NCBI GenBank assembly: GCA_009779195.1
Contig: WRET01000003.1
Coordinates: forward strand, 42,942-106,941
Source of the DNA: Micrococcales bacterium
Lineage (GTDB): Bacteria > Actinomycetota > Actinomycetes > Actinomycetales > Cellulomonadaceae
Direction of reading: 5' to 3'
Length of the DNA: 64,000 bases
Below are positions 1-9,200 of this stretch, piece by piece. Both the position numbers and the translations under genes were made by a program. Below the pieces are notes generated by a model that was not told where the DNA came from, did no database searches, and saw nothing but the letters and a program-made list of their open reading frames with translations. The number at the start of each line of letters is the position of its first letter. Position 1 is the stretch's first letter.

Positions 1-2
1 TG

Positions 3-206
3 GAGGTCAAGACCCGGCGGTCGACCGCCTTCGGCACCCCTGCCGAAGCGGTGACGTGGCGCAAGCTGGCACGGTTGCGGCGCCTGGCCGCAGCCTGGCT
101 GTCGGCCCACGACGAGCACCCACAGTCGGTGCGTATCGACGTGGTCGCCGTCACGGTCCCGCGCCGCGGAGGCCCCCAGGTCGAGCACCTCAAGGGGGTG
201 GCGTGA
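3..206 (+). CDS. yraN: YraN/UPF0102 family endonuclease-like protein, 3' part only
   Basis: The frame open from the window edge reads EVKTR followed by about 60 residues and a TGA at 204-206. EVKTR is the signature of the YraN (UPF0102) family, a small restriction-endonuclease-fold protein. The downstream comM start overlaps the stop (TGATG), and yraN-comM-dprA is a common bacterial arrangement, which supports the call. The N-terminal half lies outside the window, so start and total length are unknown. The function of YraN is poorly defined; a link to DNA processing is usually inferred from fold and neighbourhood. Confidence 0.85.
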   Translation, partial: EVKTRRSTAFGTPAEAVTWRKLARLRRLAAAWLSAHDEHPQSVRIDVVAVTVPRRGGPQVEHLKGVA

Positions 207-1726
207 TGGCGCTGGGACGTACCTACGCGGTCGCGCTGGTGGGTATGCGTGCCCACCTGGTCGAGGTCGAAGCCCACCTGGCCGCGTCCATCCCCGCGTT
301 CAGCCTGGTCGGGCTGCCCGACACCGCCTTGTCGGAGGCCCGCGACCGGGTCCGGGCGGCCGTGGTCTGCGCAGGGCTGACCTGGCCCAACCGACGGATC
401 ACGGTGAACCTGTCACCAGCGACGCTGCCGAAGTCCGGGTCCGGGTTCGACCTGGCGGTAGCGGTGTCGGTCCTGGCCGGGGCTGGGCTGCTGGAAGCCG
501 GACGGGCCGCACCTGTGGTGCACCTGGGCGAGCTGGGGCTGGACGGACGGCTGCGGCCTGTGCGCGGGGTCCTGCCAGCGGTGGCGGGGGCTGTGGCAGC
601 CGGGCGCAGCTGTGTGGTCGTGCCCAGCGCCAACGCTGACGAAGCACGGCTGGTCCCCGGTGCGGACATCCGCCCCGCCGACCACCTGGCCCAGGTCGCC
701 GCCTGGTACGGCGCTGAGGTGGAGGTGCCTGACGTGATGGCTGTCGCGGACACCACCGTGTCACCGGTGACCCTGCCTGAGGCTGACCTCGCCGACGTCC
801 TCGGCCAGGACGAGGCCCGCCGCGGGCTGGAGGTCGCTGCCGCCGGGGGACACCACCTGCTGCTCGTCGGGCCGCCCGGCACCGGCAAGACCATGCTCGC
901 CCAACGTCTGCCCGGGTTGCTGCCCGACCTGGACGCCGACGCGTCGATCGAGGTCACAGCGGTTCATTCGGTCGCCGGGACGTTCGACGCTGCGCAGGGG
1001 CTTGTGCGCCGTCCGCCGTTCGAAGACCCGCACCACACAGCGACACCAGCGGCGATCGTCGGCGGAGGCTCTGGTGTGGCCCGCCCAGGAGCAGCCTCGC
1101 GCGCCCACCACGGGGTGCTGTTCTTGGACGAGGCGCCGCACTTTGCCGCGGCAGTCCTGCAGTCCTTGCGCCAGCCTCTGGAGCACGGAGAGCTCGTCCT
1201 GCACCGCTCAGCGGGCGCCGCGCGCTACCCGGCCCGGTTCCAGCTGGTGATGGCGGCCAACCCGTGCCCGTGCGGACGGTTCGCCGGCAAAGGCGTGGAC
1301 TGTACTTGCCGGGCCGAAGCCCGGCGGCGGTACTTTGCCCGGCTGTCTGGACCGCTGCTGGACCGTGTCGACCTGCAGTTAGAGGTCCCGCTGCCGCGCA
1401 GCGCCGTGGCACCAGGTGAGAGCAGCCGCCAGGTCGCTGGGCGTGTGTGCGCAGCCCGCGACCGGGCCCGCGCACGTCTGGGCGGCACACGCTGGCGGAC
1501 CAACTCCGAGGTGCCCGGTCCGTGGTTGCGCGGCCACATGGGCCGCAAGGACCCGGTGGCCACCGAGCTGGCCCACGCGGTGGACCGCCAGTGGCTGTCC
1601 CTGCGTGGCGCGGACCGTGTGCTACGTGTGGCCTGGACGATCGCCGACCTCGCCGGAGCCGAGCACCCCAGCGCAGAGCACCTGGGCGAGGCCATGGTGC
1701 TACGGACCCGGGCAGGTGTGCTGTGA
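206..1726 (+). CDS. comM: ComM/YifB family Mg-chelatase-like AAA+ ATPase
   Basis: This is a 506-residue AAA+ ATPase of the ComM/YifB family, which in Vibrio drives branch migration during natural transformation. It begins MALGRTYAVALVGM, has Walker A GPPGTGKT near residue 220, Walker B-like LFLDEAP, the ANPCPCG segment and a C-terminal Mg-chelatase-type helical domain. The ORF track opens 50 codons earlier, but that stretch overlaps yraN in another frame. The ATG at 206 overlaps the yraN stop and matches family N-termini. The 3' end overlaps dprA by four bases, so yraN-comM-dprA is probably one transcript. Confidence 0.95.
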   Translation: MALGRTYAVALVGMRAHLVEVEAHLAASIPAFSLVGLPDTALSEARDRVRAAVVCAGLTWPNRRITVNLSPATLPKSGSGFDLAVAVSVLAGAGLLEAGRAAPVVHLGELGLDGRLRPVRGVLPAVAGAVAAGRSCVVVPSANADEARLVPGADIRPADHLAQVAAWYGAEVEVPDVMAVADTTVSPVTLPEADLADVLGQDEARRGLEVAAAGGHHLLLVGPPGTGKTMLAQRLPGLLPDLDADASIEVTAVHSVAGTFDAAQGLVRRPPFEDPHHTATPAAIVGGGSGVARPGAASRAHHGVLFLDEAPHFAAAVLQSLRQPLEHGELVLHRSAGAARYPARFQLVMAANPCPCGRFAGKGVDCTCRAEARRRYFARLSGPLLDRVDLQLEVPLPRSAVAPGESSRQVAGRVCAARDRARARLGGTRWRTNSEVPGPWLRGHMGRKDPVATELAHAVDRQWLSLRGADRVLRVAWTIADLAGAEHPSAEHLGEAMVLRTRAGVL

Positions 1727-2934
1727 ACGCCGAACGCCAGGCCAGGGCTGTGTGGACGGTGATCGCCGAACCTGGCGACCTGGTGGCTGGCGAGCTGGTG
1801 TCATGGGTCGGCGGTGACCGTGCGCTGCGCTGGGTGCGTTCGGTGCGCGCCGGGCGTACCGACTGGTCGCTGCTGGTCGACGAGAGCGGACTGACGCTCA
1901 GCCCGCAGGTCCGCCGGGGTCTGGTCACCCGGGCCCAGACGTGGGCGCAGCGGCTCGAGGCTGCGTCTGCGGCGCTCGACGTCGCTGTCGCGATGGGTGT
2001 CGACGTGGTGGTCCCCGGCGACCCGCACTGGCCAGCAGGTCTGGACGACCTGGCCACGGCAGCTCCCCACGCGCTGTGGCTGCGTGGCAGCCTCGGACCG
2101 CCGCCGGTCACCACCGCGGGGTCGGTGGCGTTGGTGGGGTCGCGCTCGTGCACCGCCTACGGCGAGCGCACAGCCACCGAGCTGGCCGACGCTTTGGCGG
2201 CGCGCGGGGCGGTGGTCGTCTCTGGCGGGGCGTACGGGATCGACGCAGCTGTGCACCGCGGTGCGTTGTCCAGCGGTGTGACCTGGGCCGTCGTCGCTGG
2301 TGGGCCCGACCGCGACTACCCAGCCGGTCACCGCAGGCTGTTCAGGCAGGTCGTGGACGACGGGGGAGCCCTGCTCGGAGAGGCCCCACCGGGCGCAGTC
2401 CCGGCCAGGCACCGGTTCTTGCAGCGCAACCGGCTTATCGCGGCGCTCACAGCGGGAACGGTCGTCGTGGAGGCGGCCTGGCGGTCCGGGGCGCTTTCTA
2501 CGGCGAACCACGCCGCGGGATTGTTGCGTCCTGTCGGTGCGGTACCCGGACCGGTGACGTCGCCTGCTTCGGCCGGGTGCCACAGGCTCATGCGCGAAGG
2601 CGCTGCGGTGTGCGTCACAGACGCCGACGAGGTCGTCGAGCTGATCGGGCTGGCCGACGTTCGCGTTGGCGACCAGAGGGCAGTGGCGACCACACCTGCC
2701 GACGGCCTGGACACCGTGGCCCGGGCCGTCCACCAGGCCCTGTCGGCCCGTACCACCCGGACCCCCGCTGAGCTGGTCGAGCGCACCGGGGGCAGTCTCA
2801 GCGCCGTCCGTGCGAGCCTGGGACGGCTGGACCTCGCCGGTCTGGTGGTGCGCGACGGCGAAGGCTGGAGAGCCGTCGCTATCGGCGCCGCCCCAGGGGC
2901 TCAGAGGCACTCGGCGGGAGCAGCCCAGCATTGA
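1723..2934 (+). CDS. dprA: DNA-processing protein DprA (Smf)
   Basis: DprA binds incoming single-stranded DNA and loads RecA. The Rossmann-like core is clear: VALVGSRSCTAYG, then VVSGGAYGIDAAVHRGAL, then GTVVVEA and the SALSTANHA segment. A C-terminal winged-helix-like region (about residues 325-395) matches the DprA domain 3. I chose GTG 1723 because it overlaps the comM stop (GTGA); the longer track ORF runs antisense-like through comM. The resulting 403 residues is normal for actinobacterial DprA. No comEA/comEC is in the window, so competence itself cannot be judged from here. Confidence 0.95.
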   Translation: MNAERQARAVWTVIAEPGDLVAGELVSWVGGDRALRWVRSVRAGRTDWSLLVDESGLTLSPQVRRGLVTRAQTWAQRLEAASAALDVAVAMGVDVVVPGDPHWPAGLDDLATAAPHALWLRGSLGPPPVTTAGSVALVGSRSCTAYGERTATELADALAARGAVVVSGGAYGIDAAVHRGALSSGVTWAVVAGGPDRDYPAGHRRLFRQVVDDGGALLGEAPPGAVPARHRFLQRNRLIAALTAGTVVVEAAWRSGALSTANHAAGLLRPVGAVPGPVTSPASAGCHRLMREGAAVCVTDADEVVELIGLADVRVGDQRAVATTPADGLDTVARAVHQALSARTTRTPAELVERTGGSLSAVRASLGRLDLAGLVVRDGEGWRAVAIGAAPGAQRHSAGAAQH

Positions 2935-3077
2935 ATCTATCAGGGGGTGAAAAAAGCGGACGGAACGGATTCGTGCCGCTAGTATTTTCGGACAAGGTCG
3001 GCAAAACAAGCGTGAGCTACATGGATGTCATTTGTCAGGCCCTTGCTCCGGGGCGCCGGAACGTTCATGGTTGATGC
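2935..3077. other. AT-richer intergenic region dprA-xerC
   Basis: This 143-bp gap is clearly richer in A/T than its surroundings (for example GTGAAAAAAGCGG and AGTATTTTCGGACAAGG) and is the only break between the dprA and xerC-sigma gene pairs. It probably holds the promoter for xerC and the sigma factor. I could not place a convincing -35/-10 pair. Confidence 0.4.
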
Positions 3078-4007
3078 GTGGCGATGATCCAGGTGAGCAA
3101 AGACCGGGACCGAGAGGTCCTGAGGAGTGACTACGCGACCCATCTCGGGGTGGAACGTGGGCTTTCACCGCATACGGTGCGTGCGTACCTGGGCGACCTT
3201 GACCATATGCTCGACCACGCCGTGGGTATCGGGCTGACCCGCCTCGACCAGGTCGACGTGGCGGTCCTGCGCTCGTGGCTGGGTGCGATGGCCAAGGAGA
3301 ACCGGTCCCGTGCGACCCTCGCCCGCCGCACCGCTGCGGCCCGCACCTTCTTCGCATGGGCCGTGCACACCCACCGTGTGGACTCCGACCCGACGATCCG
3401 CCTGGCAAGCCCGCGCGTGACCCGGCCGCTGCCCACCGTGCTGCCCCAGGACGCGGCCAAGAGGCTGCTGGACACCGCCAGGGTCAACGCCGAGGACGAA
3501 GAACCGATGCGGCTGCGTGACTGGGCCGTCGCCGAGACCCTGTACGCCACCGGTGTGCGCGTGGGCGAGCTGTGCGCCGCAGACGTGGCCGACGTGGACC
3601 TGTCCGAGCTGACGCTGCGGGTCCAGGGCAAGGGTGAAAAGTCTCGCGTCGTGCCGATCGGCCGTCCCGCCGCTGACGCGCTGACCGCGTGGATCGAGAA
3701 GGGCCGCCCCCGCCTGGCCTCGTCGCGCACCGGCGACGAGCTGTTCCTCGGCGCCCGCGGCGGACGTCTCGACCAGCGCCAGGCCCGCACCGCCGTGCAC
3801 CGGCTGGCCACTGACGCTGGGGTGCCCGACATCGCGCCCCACGCCCTGCGGCACTCGGCCGCGACACACCTGCTGGAGGGTGGCTCTGACTTGCGCAGCG
3901 TCCAAGAGCTGTTGGGCCACGCGAGCCTGAACACCACCCAGCGCTACACCCACGTCTCGGCCGAACGTCTGCGCTCGGCCTTCGACCTGGCACACCCGCG
4001 CGCATGA
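3078..4007 (+). CDS. xerC: Tyrosine recombinase XerC
   Basis: This 309-residue site-specific recombinase resolves chromosome dimers at dif with XerD. An N-terminal SAM-like core-binding domain (HLGVERGLSPHTVRAYLGDL) precedes the catalytic domain. The catalytic Arg is in ATGVRVGEL, the HxxR motif in ALRHSAATHLL, the second His/Arg region in GHASLNTTQRY, and the nucleophile is Tyr290 of QRYTHV. The GTG at 3078 is taken as start; ATG 3084 is two codons inside. The stop overlaps the sigma-factor ATG (ATGA), so the two genes are translationally coupled. Confidence 0.95.
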   Translation: MAMIQVSKDRDREVLRSDYATHLGVERGLSPHTVRAYLGDLDHMLDHAVGIGLTRLDQVDVAVLRSWLGAMAKENRSRATLARRTAAARTFFAWAVHTHRVDSDPTIRLASPRVTRPLPTVLPQDAAKRLLDTARVNAEDEEPMRLRDWAVAETLYATGVRVGELCAADVADVDLSELTLRVQGKGEKSRVVPIGRPAADALTAWIEKGRPRLASSRTGDELFLGARGGRLDQRQARTAVHRLATDAGVPDIAPHALRHSAATHLLEGGSDLRSVQELLGHASLNTTQRYTHVSAERLRSAFDLAHPRA

Positions 4008-4969
4008 AAGAGGAGCAAGGACACCCAGGCCACGCTAGCTCGGCCGGCAGCGCCGTCATGGAACGCGGTGCAGCGAACGAACACACAGTGATGGAACGGA
4101 GCGACGTCATGGAGACAGTCGAACGAATCGGGGCGACGCTGGTCCGGCGCTACCCCGCCCGCCGGGCCACGGTGGGGCGCGTCCCCACCCAGCGCCTGGC
4201 ACCAGATATCGACACCGTCGAGAGCCTGTGGGCCGCGTACAAGTTCGAGGGGTCGTCGTGGGCCCGCGAACAGCTGATCGTGCACTACCTGCCGCTGGTG
4301 ACCGCGGTGGCCAACCGGATCGCCTCACGCCTGCCCAGCTCAGTGGACAGCGCTGACCTGGTCTCTTACGGCACGTTCGGTTTGATCGACGCGATCGAGA
4401 AGTACGAGACCGACCGCGAGGTGCGGTTCGAGTCGTACGCGTCGTCGCGTATCCGCGGGGCGATCCTCGACGAGCTGCGTGCCCTGGACTGGGTACCGCG
4501 GTCGGTACGTTCCAAGTCCCGGGCCATCGAAAGGGCGTACTCCGAGCTGGAGGCCGAGCTGTCCCGCCGCCCCACCCAGGCCGAGGTCGCCGACCACATG
4601 GGTCTGACCAGTGCTGAGCTCTCCGGCGCTCTGGCCCAGGTGGCCACCGGTTCTGTGGCAGCCCTCGACGAGGTCATGACGACCGACAGCTCGGTGGGCG
4701 GCCAGCCGCTGAGCGAACGTCTCGCCGACGACGACGCCCTCGACCCCCTCGGCGAGGTCGAGTCCCAAGAGACCTCCCACCTGCTGGCCCGCGCCATCGA
4801 AAAGCTCACCGAACGCGAACGTCTCGTCGTGGTCCTCTACTACTTCGAACGCCGCACCCTCGCCCAGATCGGCCGCGTCCTCGGCGTCACCGAGTCCCGG
4901 GTCTCCCAGATCCACAACGCCGCCGTAGGCCGCCTCCGCGCCTACATGTACGAGGCCGAAGCCGCCTGA
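4004..4969 (+). CDS. whiG: WhiG/FliA-family sigma factor (sigma-28 type)
   Basis: This is an RNA polymerase sigma factor of the FliA/WhiG group. Region 2 is seen in LVSYGTFGLIDAIEKY and FESYASSRIRGAILDELRALDWVPRSVR, the segment that separates FliA/WhiG from SigB-type factors. Region 3 follows (RRPTQAEVADHMGLT), then a region 4 HTH (ERLVVVLYYFERRTLAQIGRVLGVTESRVSQIH). Such factors control flagellar genes in motile actinobacteria or sporulation in Streptomyces. The start is uncertain: ATG 4004 overlaps xerC, but three further in-frame ATGs (4058, 4091, 4109) each lie in a VMER/VMET context. A start at 4109 would give about 286 residues, closer to the usual family length. Confidence 0.85.
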   Translation: MKEEQGHPGHASSAGSAVMERGAANEHTVMERSDVMETVERIGATLVRRYPARRATVGRVPTQRLAPDIDTVESLWAAYKFEGSSWAREQLIVHYLPLVTAVANRIASRLPSSVDSADLVSYGTFGLIDAIEKYETDREVRFESYASSRIRGAILDELRALDWVPRSVRSKSRAIERAYSELEAELSRRPTQAEVADHMGLTSAELSGALAQVATGSVAALDEVMTTDSSVGGQPLSERLADDDALDPLGEVESQETSHLLARAIEKLTERERLVVVLYYFERRTLAQIGRVLGVTESRVSQIHNAAVGRLRAYMYEAEAA

Positions 4970-4981
4970 CACCGTGCCCCA

Positions 4982-5503
4982 TCAGGGCTCAGGCAGCAGC
5001 ACGATCGGTCCGCCCAGCAACAACAGCGGGTCGATGTACTGCGTACCGCGCCGCACACCCCAGTGCAAGCACGTGGTCGGCGCGCAGTGCGACGCCGCCG
5101 ACTCCACGACCACCCCCACCGGCTCGCCGGGCACCACCTCGTCACCCACAGCGACGGAACCGACCACAGGCTCCACCGACGACTTCAACCCGTCCCAGCA
5201 CTCCACAGTCAGCAATGGCCGGTCCACCACCACCCCCACGAACGTCACCGTCCCGGCGCACGGCGCCAGCACAACCGTCCCCGCCCCACCGACCAGGTCA
5301 ACCCCCCGGTGCCCCGCCAACCACACCTGCGCAGGCGGGTCGAACGCCCGCACGAGCCTGAGCTCGGCCACCGGCGCCACCCACCCACCAGGACCAGGCG
5401 GATCATCCACAGGCGCCCCAACACCCCCCAGCACGACAGGCACAACAAGCACCGGCACAAGAGCAGACAGAACAACAGGCACAAGAGCCGAAAGAGTCCT
5501 CAC
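4982..5503 (-). CDS. M23 family metallopeptidase (LytM/peptidase domain)
   Basis: This is a small secreted or membrane-anchored peptidoglycan endopeptidase-like protein. From GTG 5503 it has 173 residues: a hydrophobic N-terminus (LSALVPVVLSALVPVLVVPVVLGG) acting as signal peptide or anchor, then an M23 domain. The zinc ligands HxxxD are in GHRGVDL, and the second motif is LHWGVR (HWG in place of the usual HxH). The ORF track starts at 5548; the GTG at 5503 puts the hydrophobic stretch directly at the N-terminus. It converges on the sigma-factor gene with a 12-bp gap. This gene lies just before rpsB in several actinobacteria. Confidence 0.85.
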   Translation of the reverse strand: MRTLSALVPVVLSALVPVLVVPVVLGGVGAPVDDPPGPGGWVAPVAELRLVRAFDPPAQVWLAGHRGVDLVGGAGTVVLAPCAGTVTFVGVVVDRPLLTVECWDGLKSSVEPVVGSVAVGDEVVPGEPVGVVVESAASHCAPTTCLHWGVRRGTQYIDPLLLLGGPIVLLPEP

Positions 5504-5596
5504 ACCCCCACCCTGCCCCGAGACCCCCCACCCCAAACATCCCACCACTCCAACCCCATCACCCCCCTGGACTGTGGACGGTTCGCCTCCACCCCA

Positions 5597-5710
5597 CCCC
5601 TACTAAACATCCCATCACTGAAAGCTGACCTTTCCGGTGAGAGCTGACCTTGCGACGTCAGCTCTCACCGCCTGGCTCAGCTCTCAGTAATGGGATGTTT
5701 AGTAGGGGGC
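5597..5710. repeat. 114-bp imperfect palindrome with doubled repeat unit (H1)
   Basis: Outer arms CCCCTACTAAACATCCCATC (from 5597) and its complement ending near 5710 pair over about 25 bp with one mismatch. An inner perfect 13-bp stem is formed by GGTGAGAGCTGAC (5636-5648) and GTCAGCTCTCACC (5657-5669). The unit TGARAGCTGACC begins at 5619 and 5638, exactly 19 nt apart, and recurs inverted on the other arm with the same 19-nt period. The element is in the M23-rpsB divergent intergenic region. It could fold as a cruciform or RNA hairpin; I know no family name for it. Confidence 0.85.
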
Positions 5711-5977
5711 GGGCGTTGGGGTGGTGGGGGAGAGGGGGTGGGGTTCGTGGGGTAGACTCGCGGGCGCGACTGGGGAGATCCGGTCGACTTCGCGCGTCTT
5801 GGCCGACTACCTCGGTGGTCGGGTCGCTGTCGCTGTGGTCTGGGGCTTGCCCTGGCGCGGTGGCGTCGGACGCCAGGGGTGGCGGTCACCTGACCGGCAC
5901 CGACAACCCGGATGCGGGCCGATGTGCCCGCTGAGCAGTGCGCACCGCTGTGGCCGTGCGCACCGGAAGGACGAGCC
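5711..5977 (+). promoter_or_regulatory. rpsB upstream region and probable leader
   Basis: This is a non-coding stretch of about 270 bp between palindrome H1 and rpsB. It opens with a very G-rich run and contains TAGACT at 5753-5758, a plausible actinobacterial -10, though no good -35 is visible. A start just after it would leave a leader of roughly 210 nt before the rpsB ATG, long enough for autoregulation by S2, as known for rpsB leaders elsewhere. I could not recognise a specific leader motif. A GGAAGGACGAG ribosome-binding site precedes the ATG. Confidence 0.4.
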
Positions 5978-6985
5978 ATGGCCGTGGTGACCATGCGCCA
6001 GCTGCTGACCAGTGGGGTCCACTTCGGACACCAGACCCGGCGCTGGAACCCCAAGATGCGGCGCTTCATCCTCACTGAGCGCAACGGTATCTACATCGTC
6101 GACCTTGCCAAGTCGCTGTCGTTCATCGACGAGGCGTACGACTTCGTGGCCCAGACGGTGGCCCACGGCGGGACGATCTTGTTCGTCGGTACGAAGAAGC
6201 AGGCCCAAGAAGCGGTGGCCGAGCAGGCCACCCGGGTCGGTATGCCGTACGTCAACCAGCGGTGGCTGGGTGGGATGCTCACGAACTTCCAGACCGTCCA
6301 CAAGAGGCTCCAGCGCCTCAAGGAGCTCGAGCAGATCGACTTCGACGACGTGGCCGGCTCTGGTCTGACGAAGAAAGAGCTGTTGGTCCTGCGCCGCGAG
6401 AAGGACAAGCTGGCCAAGACCCTCGGTGGCATCCGCGACATGAACAAGGTGCCGTCGGCGGTGTGGGTGATCGACACCAACAAAGAGCACCTGGCCGTCG
6501 ACGAGGCCCGCAAGCTTGGCCTGCCGGTCATCGCGATCCTCGACACCAACTGCGACCCCGACCAGGTGGATTACCCCATCCCGGGCAACGACGACGCGAT
6601 CCGCGCCGTCGGCCTGCTCACCCGGGTGATCGCCGACGCCGTGGCTGACGGCCTGCTGCGCCGCCACGCCTCGCGTACCGGCGAACCCGACGGTGAGCAG
6701 ACCCCCGCTGAGGCCGAGCCGCTGGCCGAGTGGGAACGTGAGCTCCTGGCTGGTGACGTCAGTGCCACCCCAGCCGAAGCCCCGGCTGACGCGCCCGCCG
6801 AAGCCCCCGCTGCCGAAGCCCCGGCCGCTGAAGCTCTGGCGGAAACCCCGGCCGCTGAGACTCCGGCCGCTGAAGCTCCCGCCGAGGCCCCGGCCGAGCC
6901 GGTCGCCCCTGCGCAGGCTCCTGCCGAGGTTCCTGCTGAAGCCCCCGCTGCCGACGCCGCTGCCGAGACGGCTGCCGCCTCCTGA
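5978..6985 (+). CDS. rpsB: 30S ribosomal protein S2
   Basis: S2 of the small ribosomal subunit. The start [27 protein letters not shown] and the [26 protein letters not shown] region are diagnostic. I chose ATG 5978 rather than the track's 5912 because the extra residues are not S2-like. The protein has 335 residues, longer than the roughly 250-280 of a typical S2. From about residue 262 the C-terminus is an Ala/Pro/Glu low-complexity tail made of PAEAPA-like steps. It is followed by tsf after 38 bp, the universal rpsB-tsf pair. Confidence 0.97.
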   Translation: MAVVTMRQLLTSGVHFGHQTRRWNPKMRRFILTERNGIYIVDLAKSLSFIDEAYDFVAQTVAHGGTILFVGTKKQAQEAVAEQATRVGMPYVNQRWLGGMLTNFQTVHKRLQRLKELEQIDFDDVAGSGLTKKELLVLRREKDKLAKTLGGIRDMNKVPSAVWVIDTNKEHLAVDEARKLGLPVIAILDTNCDPDQVDYPIPGNDDAIRAVGLLTRVIADAVADGLLRRHASRTGEPDGEQTPAEAEPLAEWERELLAGDVSATPAEAPADAPAEAPAAEAPAAEALAETPAAETPAAEAPAEAPAEPVAPAQAPAEVPAEAPAADAAAETAAAS

Positions 6986-7023
6986 ACCCCCTGCACACCC
7001 CGACGAACGACGAAGGACTACTG

Positions 7024-7863
7024 ATGGCGAACTATTCGATGGAAGACATCAAGGTGCTGCGCGAGAAGACCGGCGCCGGGATCGTCAACGTCAAACGTGC
7101 ACTCGAAGAGGCTGACGGCGACCGTGCCAAGGCGATCGAGCTGCTGCGGATCAAGGGCCTGGAAGGTGTGGCCAACCGCGAAGGACGTTCGGCGTCCGAC
7201 GGTCTGGTCGTCGCTCACGCCGGCCCCGCCGATGGTGGCCAGGCTGGCGTGCTCGTCGAGCTCAACTGCGAGACCGACTTCGTGGCGAAGAACGCCGCGT
7301 TCATCGCCCTGGCCGACACGGTGCTGGCCGCTGCGGTAGCCTCCGGCGCCGCCGACGCCGAAGCGCTGGCCGCAGTCAAGACCGACGAGGGCACAGTGTC
7401 CGACGCGGTCGACACCGCCGCGGCGACCCTGCGCGAAAAGCTCGTCCTGCGCCGTGTGGCCCGGGTGGCTGGCGACCACGTCGAGGTCTACCTGCACAAG
7501 ACCGCCCCCGGGCTGCCGCCCAAGGTCGGCGTCATCGTGGCCACCGACGCCAAGGGTGCGTCCGTGGCGCACGACGTCGCCATGCATATCGCGGCCAAGA
7601 CCCCGCTGTGGGTCACCCGCGAAGAGGTTCCCGAGGACGTCGTGGCCACCGAGCTGCGCGTCGCTGAGGAGAAGGCCCGCGCTGAGGGCAAGCCCGACAA
7701 GATCTTGCCGAAGATCGTCGAGGGCCGTCTCAACGCGTTCTACAAGGAGAACGTGCTGGTCGACCAGGAGTTCGCCAAGGACCCGAGCAAGTCGGTCGCC
7801 AAGCTCCTCGCGGAATCTGGCGGCACGGTCGTGGCCATGGCGTCCTACCGCGTCGGGGTCTGA
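7024..7863 (+). CDS. tsf: Elongation factor Ts
   Basis: EF-Ts exchanges GDP for GTP on EF-Tu. The N-terminal UBA-like segment (IKVLREKTGAGIVNVKRALEEADGD) and the TDFVAKN motif typical of EF-Ts are present, and 279 residues is the normal actinobacterial length. An AAGGACTACTG ribosome-binding region precedes ATG 7024. It is followed by pyrH after 3 bp, so rpsB-tsf-pyrH-frr probably form one operon. Confidence 0.97.
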   Translation: MANYSMEDIKVLREKTGAGIVNVKRALEEADGDRAKAIELLRIKGLEGVANREGRSASDGLVVAHAGPADGGQAGVLVELNCETDFVAKNAAFIALADTVLAAAVASGAADAEALAAVKTDEGTVSDAVDTAAATLREKLVLRRVARVAGDHVEVYLHKTAPGLPPKVGVIVATDAKGASVAHDVAMHIAAKTPLWVTREEVPEDVVATELRVAEEKARAEGKPDKILPKIVEGRLNAFYKENVLVDQEFAKDPSKSVAKLLAESGGTVVAMASYRVGV

Positions 7864-7866
7864 GCC

Positions 7867-8589
7867 GTGACGGCCGGGTCGGCACCACGCCGTGTGCTCC
7901 TCAAGCTCTCGGGTGAGACGTTCGGGGGTGGTGGTGTCGGCCTTGCCGTGGATGTCGTGCGGCGTATCGCTGACGAGGTCGCCGCTGCTGTGCGCAGCGG
8001 GGTCCAGGTGGCCATCGTCGTCGGTGGTGGGAACTTCTTCCGCGGTGCCGAGCTGTCGTCCGAGGGCATGGACCGTGCCCGCGCCGACTACATGGGCATG
8101 CTCGGGACGGTGATGAACTGCCTGGCCCTGCAAGACTTCCTGGAGCAGGCAGGTGTCACCACCCGGGTGCAGACCGCGATCACCATGGGCCAGGTCGCCG
8201 AGCCGTACATTCCTCTGCGCGCTATCCAGCACCTGCAAAAAGGCCGTGTGGTGATCTTCGGCGCAGGTGCCGGGATGCCGTATTTCTCCACCGACACCGT
8301 CAGCGTGCAGCGTGCCCTGGAGGTGCACTGCCAGGTGGTGCTCATGGGCAAGAACGGCGTGGACGGTGTGTACACCGCCGACCCGCGCACCGACCCCGAT
8401 GCCCAGTTCCTCGAGCACCTGACCTACACGCGGGCGCTGGTCGAGGGCCTGGCCGTCATGGACGCCACGGCACTGTCGATGTGCCGCGACAACGACGTCC
8501 CGATGCGGGTTTTCGGGCTCGAAGAGTCCGGTAACGTCACCAGGGCTCTCGAAGGTGAGAAGATCGGGACGTTGGTGACGTCATCATGA
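7867..8589 (+). CDS. pyrH: UMP kinase
   Basis: Hexameric UMP kinase of the amino-acid kinase fold, making UDP from UMP. Signatures are [13 protein letters not shown] at the N-terminus, [25 protein letters not shown] and [13 protein letters not shown]. 240 residues is normal. The GTG start at 7867 lies directly after the tsf stop, indicating co-transcription. Confidence 0.96.
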   Translation: MTAGSAPRRVLLKLSGETFGGGGVGLAVDVVRRIADEVAAAVRSGVQVAIVVGGGNFFRGAELSSEGMDRARADYMGMLGTVMNCLALQDFLEQAGVTTRVQTAITMGQVAEPYIPLRAIQHLQKGRVVIFGAGAGMPYFSTDTVSVQRALEVHCQVVLMGKNGVDGVYTADPRTDPDAQFLEHLTYTRALVEGLAVMDATALSMCRDNDVPMRVFGLEESGNVTRALEGEKIGTLVTSS

Positions 8590-8638
8590 GCGGTATGCCC
8601 GCAATACTGGGACATCCATCAGTGACGAAGGAGCAACC

Positions 8639-9196
8639 GTGATCGACGAGATCCTCTTCGAAGCCGAAGAGAAGATGGACAAGACGGTCGAGCACGCCAA
8701 GGAGGAGTTCGCCGCGATCCGCACAGGCCGGGCGAACGCGGCGATGTTCGCCAAGATCGCAGCCGACTACTACGGCGCACCGACCCCTCTGCAACAGCTG
8801 GCGTCGTTCAACGTGGTCGAGGCGCGCACGGTGCTCATCACGCCGTACGACAAGTCCGCCGGCTCGGCGATCGAGAAGGCGATCCGCAACTCCGACCTGG
8901 GGGTGAACCCGACCTCCGACGGCGAGGTGATCCGTGTGTCGCTGCCTATGCTCACCGAGGAGCGGCGCAAGGAGTACGTCAAGCTCGCCAAGCACAAGGC
9001 CGAGGACGCCAGGATCGCGGTGCGCGCCGTGCGTCGGCACACCAAGGATTCCCTGGACAAGCTGGTCCGTGACGGCAAGTGCGGCGAGGACGAGGTCACG
9101 CGCGCCGAGAAAGAGCTCGACGCGCTGACCAAGAAGCACGTCGAGCTCGTCGACCACCTGCTGTCCGGCAAGGAATCTGAGCTGCTCGAGGTCTAG
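8639..9196 (+). CDS. frr: Ribosome recycling factor
   Basis: RRF splits post-termination ribosomes with EF-G. The 185-residue protein has the expected helical pattern, with [33 protein letters not shown] and [29 protein letters not shown]. The GTG start follows AAGGAGCAACC at good spacing. It lies between pyrH (49 bp) and cdsA (4 bp), the standard order. Confidence 0.97.
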   Translation: MIDEILFEAEEKMDKTVEHAKEEFAAIRTGRANAAMFAKIAADYYGAPTPLQQLASFNVVEARTVLITPYDKSAGSAIEKAIRNSDLGVNPTSDGEVIRVSLPMLTEERRKEYVKLAKHKAEDARIAVRAVRRHTKDSLDKLVRDGKCGEDEVTRAEKELDALTKKHVELVDHLLSGKESELLEV

Positions 9197-9200
9197 GGGT

